Positions 25,511 through 33,805 of a DNA stretch of 41,088 nucleotides are shown here, piece after piece (positions within the stretch are counted from its first letter, which is position 1; each line of letters opens with the position of its first letter). Source of the DNA: Cellulomonas sp. (GTDB lineage Bacteria > Actinomycetota > Actinomycetes > Actinomycetales > Cellulomonadaceae); NCBI RefSeq assembly GCF_017744555.1, contig NZ_JAGIBD010000032.1, positions 1-41,088 of the forward strand, written 5' to 3'. The notes beneath the pieces were generated by a model, which saw nothing but the letters and a program-made list of their open reading frames with translations, was not told the origin of the DNA and did no database searches. Both the position numbers and the translations under genes were made by a program.

Positions 25511-27001
25511 TCACCGCTGGAGGGTGAGCAGACCCGGACGGTAGGGCAGGTTGTTGTAGTCGGTGTTCACGTTGGGGTCACGGCCCTGGTACAGCAGCTG
25601 CAGGTTGCACGGGTCGATCGTCTTGGTCTGGTCGGGGTTGGACCGGACCAGGTCACCGTGGCTGATGTCGTTGGTCCACGTCGCGCCGCTGTTGGCCTTG
25701 CCCGCGAACGGGTTGCTCTCGGTGGCCGCCTGCGGTGTCCACGTGCCGGAGAGGCTGGAGGACGTGAACGAGCGGAAGTACCGCCCGCGGGAGCCCATCG
25801 CCTCGACGAGCATCAGGTACTGGTTCTGGCCGGCGACCTTGTACACCTCCACGCCTTCGAACAGGTTGGCCTGGGTGTCGCTCATGATCGTCGTGTAGCT
25901 CGACCCGAAGCTGCCCGGGAAGTTCCCGATCGGCATGCTCGCCCGGTAGATCTTGCCGTTGTCGCCGGCGAAGAACAGGTACATGTTCTGCCCGTCACCG
26001 ATGAGCGTCTGGTCAATCGGACCGGTCCCGGACCCCGAGATGCTGCCCGTGAACAGCGGCTGCGGCGAGGACCACGAGTTGACGTTCGTCGGGTCGCTCG
26101 AGGTCCGGTAGATGAACGGCCACTGGCCCCACTGGTAGGCCAGCACCCAGATGTTCTTGGGCGCGAAGTAGAACAGCGTGGGAGCGACCGTGCCCGACGG
26201 GAGCGCGTTCTGGCTCGCGGAGGCCATGTCCGACCAGTTCGTGAACGGGCTGAACGCCATCGAGCCGTAGCTGCCGTTGACGACGTTCGACGCGTACACG
26301 ATGTGCTTGCCGTTGTAGACGACGTTCGTGAAGTCCTTCAGCGACGTCCAGCCCGACCTCGGCTGCGCGAGGGGGCCGGAGGAGGTCCACCGGTAGGTCG
26401 ACGGCAGCGAGCACCCGCCCGTCGGCGTCGGGGTCGGGGTGGGGTCGGGGGTGGTGCCGAGGCGGACGAGCTGCCACTGCTGGTTGGTGCCGTTCCAGTC
26501 GGAGTACTGGACGACGTTCGCACCGTCGGCGGTGGACGCGCCCTGCACCTCGACGGCCTTGCCGGAGTGGCGGGCGACGAGCTGGATGTAGCCGTCGACG
26601 TCCTGGATCGAGAACTGCTGGTTGGTGGAGCTGGCGTCGGTCCACTGGATGACCCCGGCGCCGTCCGCGGTGGAGCGGCCGGTGATGTCCAGGACCTTGC
26701 CGGACAGCACGGACCTGACCCGGTAGTAGCCGTCGCCGGAGCTGACGAACTGCCACTGCTGGTTGGTGCCGTCGTTGCGCGACCACTGCGTGATGCGGGC
26801 GCCGTCCGCCGTGGACTTGGCGTAGACGTCGAGGGCCTTGCCGCTGTTGCGGTTGACGAGCACGTACGACGCCGAGGTGTCGATGCTCGCCGCGGTCGCT
26901 GCCGGCGCCGCCGCGACCGCAACCGCACCGGCCGCCACGACGCCCAGCGCGAGGAGCATCGCGGACCAGCGCCGCCGCGCGTTCCCTGGGGTTCTTCTCA
27001 C
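25511..27001 (-). CDS. Secreted GH62 alpha-L-arabinofuranosidase with N-terminal ricin-type domain
   Basis: 496 aa. The signal peptide reads [20 protein letters not shown] and ends near ATAA (about residue 38). A ricin-B/CBM13 trefoil covers about 40-170, with three repeats of NQQWQ/NQQFS type. A Pro-Thr linker ([12 protein letters not shown]) follows. The GH62 five-blade propeller has [39 protein letters not shown] (Asp base), [10 protein letters not shown] (Asp that tunes acidity) and [10 protein letters not shown] (Glu acid). GH62 removes arabinose side chains from arabinoxylan and arabinan. GTG at 27001 is preferred: it follows GGGAG and fits the secretion signal; a GTG 14 codons upstream is possible. 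LacI-type sites lie upstream at 27313-27394. Confidence 0.94.
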   Translation of the reverse strand: MRRTPGNARRRWSAMLLALGVVAAGAVAVAAAPAATAASIDTSASYVLVNRNSGKALDVYAKSTADGARITQWSRNDGTNQQWQFVSSGDGYYRVRSVLSGKVLDITGRSTADGAGVIQWTDASSTNQQFSIQDVDGYIQLVARHSGKAVEVQGASTADGANVVQYSDWNGTNQQWQLVRLGTTPDPTPTPTPTGGCSLPSTYRWTSSGPLAQPRSGWTSLKDFTNVVYNGKHIVYASNVVNGSYGSMAFSPFTNWSDMASASQNALPSGTVAPTLFYFAPKNIWVLAYQWGQWPFIYRTSSDPTNVNSWSSPQPLFTGSISGSGTGPIDQTLIGDGQNMYLFFAGDNGKIYRASMPIGNFPGSFGSSYTTIMSDTQANLFEGVEVYKVAGQNQYLMLVEAMGSRGRYFRSFTSSSLSGTWTPQAATESNPFAGKANSGATWTNDISHGDLVRSNPDQTKTIDPCNLQLLYQGRDPNVNTDYNNLPYRPGLLTLQR

Positions 27002-27074
27002 CTGTTCATCTCCCTCTTCGTCAGTCGGGAGCGGGTGCACCACGTCGGCGCAGCAGCTCCCGCGGGGCCGTCAG

Positions 27075-27158
27075 TCATCCGAGGCGGACGAGCTGCCACC
27101 GCTGGTGGGCGCCGCTCGACGCGGCACCTCCGGAGGTCGACCTCTCGTCGACGTCCAG
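27075..27158 (-). pseudogene. Remnant of a ricin-domain (CBM13) gene
   Basis: On the minus strand the frame ending at the TGA 27077-27075 reads LDVDERSTSGGAASSGAHQR then WQLVRLG. This is the last repeat of a ricin-type trefoil, ending in the same WQLVRLG as the ricin domain of GH62. There is no start, signal peptide or catalytic domain upstream, so it is the tail of a deleted CAZyme gene or of a duplicated GH62 module. Confidence 0.6.
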
Positions 27159-27310
27159 GTCGTGCCGGGGCGCCTCGACCGGACCCTGGACGCTGTGCGT
27201 GGAGGTGGCCGCACAGTGTCGTCCCGAGTGGGTCGCGCGGAGGCGCCCACTCGAGAGCCTTTGTCGACGTCGTCGTCGCCATGACCGTCTCCAGGTGACC
27301 GGGACATCGC

Positions 27311-27397
27311 CGTGTGAGCGTTAACACGGCGACCGCGGCCACTGTGGCACAGGGCGATGCCTCTCCGACCCTGCGCTAAACGCTTCAAGCGCTTCGA
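27311..27397. promoter_or_regulatory. LacI-type operator motifs upstream of GH62
   Basis: TGTGAGCGTTAACA (27313-27326) lies within CGTGTGAGCGTTAACACG. Further upstream are AAACGCTT (27378-27385) and AAGCGCTT (27387-27394), close together. The pairing of one TGTGAGCG-type site with one AAGCGCTT-type site is the same as before the GH59 gene (21347-21392), suggesting a shared LacI-family regulator. Confidence 0.62.
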
Positions 27398-27443
27398 CGC
27401 TCGCGACGCGGCGGCGGCACCCGGACCTTGCTCGTCGACGACC

Positions 27444-27965
27444 TCAGGGCGTCGGCGAGACCGACGAACCCGCCGACAGGTCGTCCTGCGCGTGCGCGCA
27501 CACGGTCCAGCGGCCGTCCTCCTTGCGGAACCACAGCGTCGCCCCGGGCTGGTCCGGGCGTGTGATGTGCGCGCTCGCCACTTCGCCGACGACGTGCACG
27601 TCGGAGACCCTCACGGGCCGGTGCGGGGGAGGGTCGACGGGCGGCGGGCGCGACGGGTCGTAGTCGTCATCGTCCGTGATGTCCGCGGCCTCCTCCGTGC
27701 ACATCAGGGCGAGGATGCCGGCCTGGTCCTCGTCGTCGACGACCACGGCGAACTGCGACACGAGGGTGCGGATGCGGGCCTCGTCGCTGTGCGAGCGTGC
27801 GACGAGCACCCGCGCGACGACGGCTCCGACGACCACGAGCACGCCCACGGCGACCGCCACCACGACGATCGCCCGCCGGCGTCTCGGTCCGGCGGCGGCC
27901 GGGCCGTCGGGCGGGGCGGCGAACGGCTCCCCGGGCAGGTCTCCCTCGTGCGGTGGCGTCGTCAT
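27444..27965 (-). CDS. Membrane-anchored protein with NTF2-like external domain
   Basis: 173 aa. A Pro-rich cytosolic N-terminus (about 1-30) is followed by one membrane segment, RRRAIVVVAVAVGVLVVVGAVVARVLV (about 29-55; basic residues before it place the N-terminus inside). The remainder resembles the DUF4878/NTF2-like fold of small actinobacterial membrane proteins: SDEARIRTLVSQFAVVVDDEDQAGILALMC, then VRVSDVHVVGEVASAHITR and LWFRKEDGRWTVCAH. These folds are common in extracytoplasmic sensors, lipoprotein partners and some immunity proteins. It is divergent from the secreted nuclease-like gene, with a 12-bp inverted repeat between them. Family assignment beyond NTF2-like is not possible. 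Confidence 0.7.
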   Translation of the reverse strand: MTTPPHEGDLPGEPFAAPPDGPAAAGPRRRRAIVVVAVAVGVLVVVGAVVARVLVARSHSDEARIRTLVSQFAVVVDDEDQAGILALMCTEEAADITDDDDYDPSRPPPVDPPPHRPVRVSDVHVVGEVASAHITRPDQPGATLWFRKEDGRWTVCAHAQDDLSAGSSVSPTP

Positions 27966-27991
27966 GCCGTCCCCGTCGCTGGTCGCGGACC

Positions 27992-28032
27992 TTGGTAGCA
28001 GATCGACACGAAGCGCGACAATCTGCTACCAA
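27992..28032. promoter_or_regulatory. 12-bp perfect inverted repeat between divergent genes
   Basis: TTGGTAGCAGAT (27992-28003) and ATCTGCTACCAA (28021-28032) are perfectly complementary with 17 bp between them. It lies in the 110-bp gap between the starts at 27965 and 28076. It is AT-rich for this genome and centrally placed, as expected of a regulator site acting on both genes; arms of this length could also fold as a hairpin. Confidence 0.7.
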
Positions 28033-28075
28033 CTGCTGGCCGGGGACCACGCGGGTCGACGAAGGGGGCCGGACG

Positions 28076-28996
28076 ATGCGCGGGACGTGGGGGCGACGCG
28101 GTGCATCGCGGCTGGCGGGCGCGCTCGTGGCGCTCTTGGTGCTGCTGGCTCCGACGGACGTCGCCTCAGCAGCACCGGCGACGCGGTCCGTCGGGCCGGT
28201 GCACGCGGCCGCGGCCGACCTGTGCGCCTCGCTCGAGGCCGCGCTGCAGGCGGTCCAGGCGCAGATCGAGCAGCACAACGCGACGCCGAACGTGTTCGAC
28301 GAGAGCCAGGCCGCCGCCCTCGCCGCCTACGACGCGGAGGCCGCGGCGCTGACCGCGGCCCAGGAGACGGCGATCGCCAACCTCCAGAGCTGCCTCGACG
28401 CCGCGGCCCTGCTGGCGACCGACAACAGCACCGTCGACCTCAAGCCGCCGACCGAGAAGGCGCGCCAGGTGCTGCAGGAGGCGAAGGACAAGATCGGCAA
28501 CGACTGGACCCCGCCGGCCGCGCCGCCGGTCGGCAAGAACTGGAGGGTGCCCAAGTCGTCGCCGCCCCGGGCGCTGTACGACGCGCTGCGGGCCGGCAAC
28601 CCGCCCGAGCTCGGCGCCGCGACCCTGCGCGGCCAGGCGCGCCCCGCGGTGGGCGCCGACGACCCCGCGTACGCCAACCGGACGTTCCTCACGGCGGCGG
28701 ACGGGCTGTCTGCGGCGTCCGCGGACCACATCATCCCGATCGCCCGGCAGATCTACCTGCCGGGCTTCGTCCAGCTGACGCCCGACAACATGTACGTGGT
28801 GACGCGCGCCCCGCTGAACTTCCAGTGGCTCTCGTTCAAGGCCAACCTGTCGAAGCAGTCGCGCAGCGTGGCGGGCATGTCGGGCGTCGACCCGCGGTGG
28901 CAGGCCGAGCAGGTCGAGCTCGAGGACGAGACCGTCCAGGCGTTGCAGGCCGCGATCGACCGGCTCCTGGCGAGCCAGGGCACACCGAGGCAGTGA
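28076..28996 (+). CDS. Secreted protein with a DHIIP nuclease-like C-terminal domain
   Basis: 306 aa. The signal peptide runs through RLAGALVALLVLLAPTDVASAA with cleavage after an Ala-x-Ala (about residue 34). A helical, Ala-rich region (about 48-120, DLCASLEAALQAVQAQIEQH, ALTAAQETAIANLQSCL) follows, then a linker. The C-terminal domain reads ASADHIIPIARQIYLPGFVQ, LTPDNMYVVTRAPLNFQWLS, FKANLSKQSRSVAGMSGVDP. This D-H-I-x-P...L-T-x-x-N...N-F-x-x-L-S...K-x-x-x-S-x-S-x pattern is that of HNH/endonuclease VII-related toxin domains, where the D-H pair binds metal. A secreted nuclease or effector is plausible; catalytic competence is unproven. AAGGGGG precedes ATG 28076. Confidence 0.6.
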   Translation: MRGTWGRRGASRLAGALVALLVLLAPTDVASAAPATRSVGPVHAAAADLCASLEAALQAVQAQIEQHNATPNVFDESQAAALAAYDAEAAALTAAQETAIANLQSCLDAAALLATDNSTVDLKPPTEKARQVLQEAKDKIGNDWTPPAAPPVGKNWRVPKSSPPRALYDALRAGNPPELGAATLRGQARPAVGADDPAYANRTFLTAADGLSAASADHIIPIARQIYLPGFVQLTPDNMYVVTRAPLNFQWLSFKANLSKQSRSVAGMSGVDPRWQAEQVELEDETVQALQAAIDRLLASQGTPRQ

Positions 28997-29041
28997 GCGT
29001 GCTCGTCAGCGCAGGCGATCGCGGAACCCGTCCTTCGGGGC

Positions 29042-29062
29042 CGCGGGTCGCCGTGGCCCGCG
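29042..29062. terminator. Possible terminator between convergent genes
   Basis: CGCGGG (29042-29047) pairs with CCCGCG (29057-29062) around 9 nt, between the nuclease-like gene stop at 28996 and the hydrolase stop at 29063. The stem is short, so support is weak. Confidence 0.35.
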
Positions 29063-29818
29063 CTACCCGAGCGCCGCGGCCGCGATCGCCGCGGCCAGGT
29101 CGTCGGGGCGGGACAGCATCGGCCAGTGCCCGGTCGGCAGGTCGACGTAGGTGACGTCCGTCATGTCCGGCACCTCGGCGGGGATGACGCCCGAGCCGAA
29201 CATGCCCTGCACCGCACCCGAGGGGATGCTCGTGCAGATGATGGTGGCCGGGACGCTGAGACGTCGCGGGTCCCGCGGGTCGGCCTCCGCGCTCGCCACG
29301 CGCGCGGGGTGGGGAACGGCGCGACGCGCGATCTCGGCGCGCAGCTCGTCGTCCATCCCCTCCATGCTGCTGCCCTGCGCGGCGAGCTCGTCCCAGCTCG
29401 GCAGCGGGTGGTCGACTCCCGTCGCGCTCGGGTCGATCGCCCTGCCGGCGCTCAGCGGCCCCGAGTCGACGTAGACGACGCGCCGCACCCGGTCCACGGC
29501 ACGGTCGAGCACGTGCTGCACGACCATGCCGCCGCCGCTGTGCCCGACGAGCACCACGTCGCCGTCGAGCCCTGCCACGACGTCGAGCACCGCGCGCACG
29601 TGGTCGTCGAACGTCACCTGCGAGCGGTCGGCGTCTGGCGCTTCGAGCCCCGGCAGGGTGAGGGCGTGCGGCTCGAGGCCCGCCGCGCGCAGCCCGGGCA
29701 GGACGCGGTCCCACGCCCAGGCGCCGAGCCAGAAGCCGGGGACGAGGACGACGTGCACGGTGCTGGTGCGCTCGGCTGGTCCGGACGGGGCGGTGGTCGA
29801 GGTCTGCGTGTTCGTCAT
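29063..29818 (-). CDS. Alpha/beta hydrolase
   Basis: 251 aa, cytosolic. The oxyanion region is VHVVLVPGFWLGAWAWDRVL, the nucleophile elbow VVLVGHSGGGMVVQHVL contains Ser in G-H-S-G-G, and the catalytic His is in YVDLPTGHWPMLSRP near the end. Esterase-type members of this family act on small esters or lactones; the substrate is not evident. ATG at 29818 is chosen because upstream residues cross the divergent regulator's operator. It is divergent from the WYL regulator, with an inverted repeat between them (29841-29860), so it is the probable target of that regulator. Confidence 0.85.
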   Translation of the reverse strand: MTNTQTSTTAPSGPAERTSTVHVVLVPGFWLGAWAWDRVLPGLRAAGLEPHALTLPGLEAPDADRSQVTFDDHVRAVLDVVAGLDGDVVLVGHSGGGMVVQHVLDRAVDRVRRVVYVDSGPLSAGRAIDPSATGVDHPLPSWDELAAQGSSMEGMDDELRAEIARRAVPHPARVASAEADPRDPRRLSVPATIICTSIPSGAVQGMFGSGVIPAEVPDMTDVTYVDLPTGHWPMLSRPDDLAAAIAAAALG

Positions 29819-29840
29819 GACCCCAGCGTCCGCCCGGCTC

Positions 29841-29860
29841 GGTGACACCGGTCTGTCACC
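29841..29860. promoter_or_regulatory. Inverted repeat between hydrolase and WYL regulator
   Basis: GGTGACA (29841-29847) and TGTCACC (29854-29860) form a perfect 7-bp repeat with 6 bp between them, in the 88-bp gap between two divergent starts. It is the likely binding site of the WYL regulator. Confidence 0.65.
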
Positions 29861-29906
29861 ATGATCCGACGAGTCCGCCTCGCGCGGCGAGCCCACGGAG
29901 GTGACG

Positions 29907-30620
29907 GTGAACCGGACCGAACGGCTCTACGCCGTCGCGGAGGAGCTGCGTCGCGCGGGCCGCGCGGGCACGTCCGGCCCGCGCCTCGCGCGTCTGCTCG
30001 AGGTCAGCGAGCGCACGATCAAGCGCGACGTCGCCGCGCTCCAGCAGGCGGGCCTGCCGGTCTGGGCGCAGGCCGGCCCGGGCGGCGGGTACGTGCTCGA
30101 CGCCGTCGCGACGCTGCCGCCGGTGAACTTCACGCCCGCGCAGGCGGTCGCCGTCGCGGTCGCGCTGGCCGCGATGCCGCCCGGCAGCCCGTTCTCGGCC
30201 GACGGCGCCGCCGCGCGCGGCAAGGTCTTCGACGCGCTCGGCCCGGCGGACCGGCGGCGGGCGGCCGAGCTCGCCGGGCGGGTGTGGTTCGACGCGCCGG
30301 CGCGGCCGGACGCGACCACCGACCCCGGCGTGCTGCGCGCGGTCGAGGAGTCGCTCGGCCGGCACCGGGTCCTCGCGATCCGCTACCGCGCCGCGTCGGG
30401 CGAGGTCACGCGCCGCCACGTCGAGCCGATCCTCCTCGCGCACGCGCGCGGCTGGTGGCACCTGATCGCATGGTCGCGGGACCGCGACGCGGTCCGGTGG
30501 TTCCGTCTGTCGCGGATCGAGCGCGCCGACCTCACGCAGGACGCCTACGAGCCGCGGCCCGTCGACGTCGTCGGCGAGCCGCCGGAAGGCGCAGGACCCG
30601 CGGTGGGCCCGGCGCGCTGA
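29907..30620 (+). CDS. HTH-WYL domain transcriptional regulator
   Basis: 237 aa. The N-terminal DeoR-like winged helix reads RTERLYAVAEELRRAGRAGTS, then LARLLEVSERTIKRDVAALQQ and AGLPVWAQAGPGGGYVL (about residues 1-60). The WYL domain (about 140-215) has RVLAIRYRAASGEVTRRHVE and GWWHLIAWSRDRDAVRWFRLSR, in which the canonical W-Y-L region reads W-W-H-L. WYL domains sense nucleic acids or small ligands. GTG at 29907 is preferred over the GTG at 29901 because GGAGG (29897-29901) overlaps the latter. It is divergent from the hydrolase and presumably represses it; no defence gene is next to it. Confidence 0.87.
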   Translation: MNRTERLYAVAEELRRAGRAGTSGPRLARLLEVSERTIKRDVAALQQAGLPVWAQAGPGGGYVLDAVATLPPVNFTPAQAVAVAVALAAMPPGSPFSADGAAARGKVFDALGPADRRRAAELAGRVWFDAPARPDATTDPGVLRAVEESLGRHRVLAIRYRAASGEVTRRHVEPILLAHARGWWHLIAWSRDRDAVRWFRLSRIERADLTQDAYEPRPVDVVGEPPEGAGPAVGPAR

Positions 30621-30640
30621 GCCCCGGAGCCGGAGGTCGG

Positions 30641-31003
30641 TCAGTCTTCCCCCGCCAGCATCGTGCGCAGCTCGCTGATGCGTCCGTCGCGGACGGTGAT
30701 CACGTCGATCCCACGCGCGACGGCCGCCGCACCGGGAGGGCCGAGCCTCCAGGCGAGAGCTCCGGTGGAGGTGCCGATGTAGCGTGGCCCGTCCGCGACG
30801 AACTCGAAGTCGTCCGGGAATCCCGCCAGCAGTGCGGCGGCCCGCTCGTCGAGTGCGGCGCGGCCCGTCACGGTGCGCTCCGGGTCGATGAACGTGACGT
30901 CCTCGGCGTAGACGGCGTCGATCGCTCGACGACGGGCAGCGCCGTCCCGGTTGTTGAACACCTGGAGCAGGTTCGCGTCGAGAAGCTCACTCGTCTCGGC
31001 CAT
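30641..31003 (-). CDS. SnoaL-like (NTF2 fold) small protein
   Basis: 120 aa: LLQVFNNRDGAARRRAIDAVYAEDVTFIDPE, TVTGRAALDERAAALLAGFPDDFEFV, then GALAWRLGPPG and IDVITVRDGRISELRTML. This is the SnoaL/YybH pattern of a cone-shaped alpha+beta barrel used by many ligand-binding or isomerase-type proteins and by uncharacterised stress proteins. The catalytic role is unknown. GGAGG precedes the ATG. It is convergent with the WYL regulator, 20 bp apart. Confidence 0.8.
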   Translation of the reverse strand: MAETSELLDANLLQVFNNRDGAARRRAIDAVYAEDVTFIDPERTVTGRAALDERAAALLAGFPDDFEFVADGPRYIGTSTGALAWRLGPPGAAAVARGIDVITVRDGRISELRTMLAGED

Positions 31004-31095
31004 CGGGTCCTCCGAAGGGGTATGGGGCGATCGAGTCTCTCAGCGATCGCTGCGCGCGGCCGGTTCGCACCGGAGGCGGGCGTCCCGCCCCACGC

Positions 31096-31590
31096 TCAGG
31101 CGGTCAGGGCGCCGCCGTCGCGGCGCGCGAGGCTGCGCAGCCCCAGGCCGCCGAGCACGAACCCGACCCCGACGCCGACCACCGCGAGCGAGACGCCGAA
31201 CGCGATCACCGAGGTCATGAGGGACGCGCGCAGGAACGTGCCGGTCGCGACGCTGGGCCGGATCGGGTCCTCGCGGTCGACCTCGGCGTAGGTGCGCCCG
31301 TCGGTCATCTGCTGCAGGTCGGTGCGGATTGCCTCGGACTGCGCCCACGCCTCCCACGGGGCGTCGACGCGCTGCCCGACGAACGCCGGTGCGGTGTCGG
31401 TCACGTCGACCTTCTCCTGGCCGAGGCCCTGCGCGACGGCGCCCCACGCGCCGACGCCGGCGACGAGCATGATCACGCCGAGCACCACGAGGAGCGTGCC
31501 GTACGTGCGTGCGCGCCTGTTGACCCGGCGCGTTGCCGGGGCGCCCTCCGGGGCGTAGTCGGGCTCGATCGCGGTGGGCTGAGCGGACAC
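31096..31590 (-). CDS. Two-membrane-segment protein of unknown function
   Basis: 164 aa. The first hydrophobic segment is YGTLLVVLGVIMLVAGVGAW (about 30-52), the second IAFGVSLAVVGVGVGFVLGGLGL (about 127-150). The 75 residues between would lie outside the cell and read like a small soluble domain (VGQRVDAPWEAWAQSEAIRT). Similar actinobacterial proteins are sometimes mislabelled as LigA. GTG at 31590 follows AAGGGGG. Function not recognised. Confidence 0.65.
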   Translation of the reverse strand: MSAQPTAIEPDYAPEGAPATRRVNRRARTYGTLLVVLGVIMLVAGVGAWGAVAQGLGQEKVDVTDTAPAFVGQRVDAPWEAWAQSEAIRTDLQQMTDGRTYAEVDREDPIRPSVATGTFLRASLMTSVIAFGVSLAVVGVGVGFVLGGLGLRSLARRDGGALTA

Positions 31591-31773
31591 GGGTGCCCCC
31601 TTCGGTCGGTGGGTGATCGGTCCACCGTGTCGGGCTCGTGCGGGAGGCGGAACCCTTGCGAATCCATTCACATGGTGCGGGCCGGGTGCGCCGCCCGGTC
31701 TCGTCAGCGGGCCTCGGCGAGACGCGCCGGCCGGGCGTGGTCATCCGCCCGGGCGTGCTGAGAGCATGCAGCG

Positions 31774-32835
31774 ATGGCACCCCGGACCGGGTCCGACGGA
31801 CCCTCGCGGACGCGCGGCCGGCTGCTCGCGCTCCTGCTGCTCGTCGTCGCGCCCGTCTGCGCGGAGTACCTGACGGCCTACGACCCCGAGGTCACGGGGC
31901 AGGCGGCGGCGCTCGTCGGCGGGCTGGTGGTCCTCGCCCCGCTGTATGGGGCGCCCGCGATCGTGATCCGTGAGGTCGCCGCGCGCACCGGGATGCACTG
32001 GACGGGCATCCTCGCCCTGGCGGGGGCGTTCGGTGTGGTGCAGGCGGGCGTGGTCGACCAGTCGCTGTTCGCCCTGCACTACCTCGGCTACGCGTCGTGG
32101 GAGCACGACCTGGCCCCGACCCTGATCGCCCCGCTCGGTGTGGCCGGCTCGTTCGCGCTCAACTTCCTGCTCGGGCACGTCGTCTGGAGCATCAGTGCGC
32201 CGATCGCGCTGGTCGAGGCGTTCGACCGGCGATCCGGCCGGCAGCCCTGGGTCGGCCGACCGGGGATCGTCGTGCTGGTGGCGCTGTGGGCCCTCGCGTC
32301 CGTGCTCGTCTGGTCCGACATCCGCGCCGACGGGAGCGACCAGGCGTCCGCCCCGCAGATCGGTGCCGCGCTCGCGGTCGCTGCGGCGCTCGTGGTCGTC
32401 GCGTGCACGTTCGGGCGGCGCCGGTTGCCGCCGCCCACGCGGGGCCGGGTGCCGCCGCCGGGGGCCGTGCTTGCCGTCGTCCTCGTCGCGGCGTACGCCT
32501 ACCAGGCGATCCCCGCGACGTGGCTCGGTGTGGCGCTCGGGATCGCGATCGTGCTGGTCGTGTGCGTGTTCGTGACGCGATGGTCGCGCGCGGCGTCCTG
32601 GGGTCCACGGCACGTCGCGGCCGTCGCGGGAGGAGCCGTCGTGGCCCGCGCCCTCGTCGGCTTCGCGTCGGTCGCGTCGACCGTGCCGCAGCCGCCGGGC
32701 GGGTACGCCCAGAACGTCGTCCTGCTGCTCCTGGCGGTCGCGCTGGTGCTGCCTGCGACGTTCGGGCGCACACCTGCGCTCGCGGGCACGGGCGGTGCGT
32801 CGGAACCGGAGCGCGGACCGCGGACGACGACCTAG
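31774..32835 (+). CDS. Polytopic membrane protein of unknown function
   Basis: 353 aa with about nine to ten hydrophobic segments, beginning LLALLLLVVAPVCAEYLTAY after a short basic N-terminus. Distinct motifs are VIREVAARTGMHW and GVVDQSLFALHYLGYASWEHDL, in loops between helices. I do not recognise a named family; it is not an ABC permease, MFS or MATE protein by its motifs. No ribosome binding site is obvious. Confidence 0.65.
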   Translation: MAPRTGSDGPSRTRGRLLALLLLVVAPVCAEYLTAYDPEVTGQAAALVGGLVVLAPLYGAPAIVIREVAARTGMHWTGILALAGAFGVVQAGVVDQSLFALHYLGYASWEHDLAPTLIAPLGVAGSFALNFLLGHVVWSISAPIALVEAFDRRSGRQPWVGRPGIVVLVALWALASVLVWSDIRADGSDQASAPQIGAALAVAAALVVVACTFGRRRLPPPTRGRVPPPGAVLAVVLVAAYAYQAIPATWLGVALGIAIVLVVCVFVTRWSRAASWGPRHVAAVAGGAVVARALVGFASVASTVPQPPGGYAQNVVLLLLAVALVLPATFGRTPALAGTGGASEPERGPRTTT

Positions 32836-32893
32836 GCGAGTTTCGTCACCTGCGCACCGCACCGGCGCGCGCGCCGCCCGGCGCGGCTCGCGC

Positions 32894-33757
32894 TCACGCG
32901 GCGTGCACCGTCAGCACGATCTCGTCGCCGACATCGAGGCGGACGTCGCTGATGCGGACCCCCGGCGGCAGCTGGGCCGCGAGGTCGACGCGCCGGCGCG
33001 AGATCTCGTCCAGACGGCCGCGGACCACGGACAGCAGGGCGCTGACCAGCGGGTTGCCGCTGGTGACCTCGACCTGCGACGGGGAGAGCACGAGGTCGTC
33101 GTCGACGGTGGCCGTCGCCCTCGCACGAGCCGACGCCGAGAGCATGCCCTTGCGCAGCTTCGCGTCGGCCACGACCGAGACGGCACGCGGACCGCGGGAC
33201 ACCAGGTCGACGTCGAGCTGGGTGACGGTGACGCCCTGCGCCGAGGCCGCGGCCGCCACCTGGGTGCGGACCGCCTCCAGGAGCTGGGCCCGCGGGACGG
33301 CCACCCGCACGTGCCCGGTGACGGGCGCGTCCGCGGCGGGCTCCACGAGCTCGACGGCGAGCGAGCCGTCACGCCCGGTGACCCAGGAGAACGGGACGTC
33401 CGCGAGCTCCGCGCGGATGTCGACGGGCACGCCGACGACGGTCGCCGGGTGCGCCTCCAGCAGCGCCACGGCGATGGTCCCGGGCGTCCGCTCGAGCGCC
33501 TCGCCGTCCGGCACCCCTCGGCGGCCGGACCGGGTCCTCGACGGCTGCGGCTCGCTGACGGACAGCCCGGTCGCGTCGATCTCGAGCCGAGGCACGTCCG
33601 CGCCGTCGACCTGGGCGGTGACACGGACGGCGGTGGTGTCGGTGCTGCCTCCGAGCTCGTCGGCCAGCGCCGCGTGCAGCCGGGCGGCGAGGTCAGGACC
33701 GGTGGTGGGGCGGGGCGCACGTCCGAGCGGGATCAGGTCCGTTCGCGAGGAGGTCAC
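32894..33757 (-). CDS. Protein of unknown function, LmeA/DUF2993-like
   Basis: 287 aa with no signal peptide or membrane segment. The sequence contains repeated beta/alpha segments such as VTGHVRVAVPRAQLLEAVRTQVAAAA and GNPLVSALLSVVRGRLDEIS. Its closing LPPGVRISDVRLDVGDEIVLTVHAA resembles DUF2993/LmeA-type proteins, which have a BPI-like fold. Those are normally exported; this one seems cytosolic. The GTG at 33757 lies at the end of a short spacer to the LysR gene stop. Assignment is tentative. Confidence 0.55.
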   Translation of the reverse strand: MTSSRTDLIPLGRAPRPTTGPDLAARLHAALADELGGSTDTTAVRVTAQVDGADVPRLEIDATGLSVSEPQPSRTRSGRRGVPDGEALERTPGTIAVALLEAHPATVVGVPVDIRAELADVPFSWVTGRDGSLAVELVEPAADAPVTGHVRVAVPRAQLLEAVRTQVAAAASAQGVTVTQLDVDLVSRGPRAVSVVADAKLRKGMLSASARARATATVDDDLVLSPSQVEVTSGNPLVSALLSVVRGRLDEISRRRVDLAAQLPPGVRISDVRLDVGDEIVLTVHAA

Positions 33758-33805
33758 GCCCCAGTGTGTCCCACCGGAGGCGGCAACGGTGCGTACAGCC
33801 GCCGC

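Larger units (their letters stand above)
27002..27443. other. 442-bp GH62 upstream region
   Basis: It holds a ricin-domain gene fragment (27075-27158), LacI-type operator motifs (27313-27394) and the presumed GH62 promoter. I see no intact gene. Confidence 0.5.
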
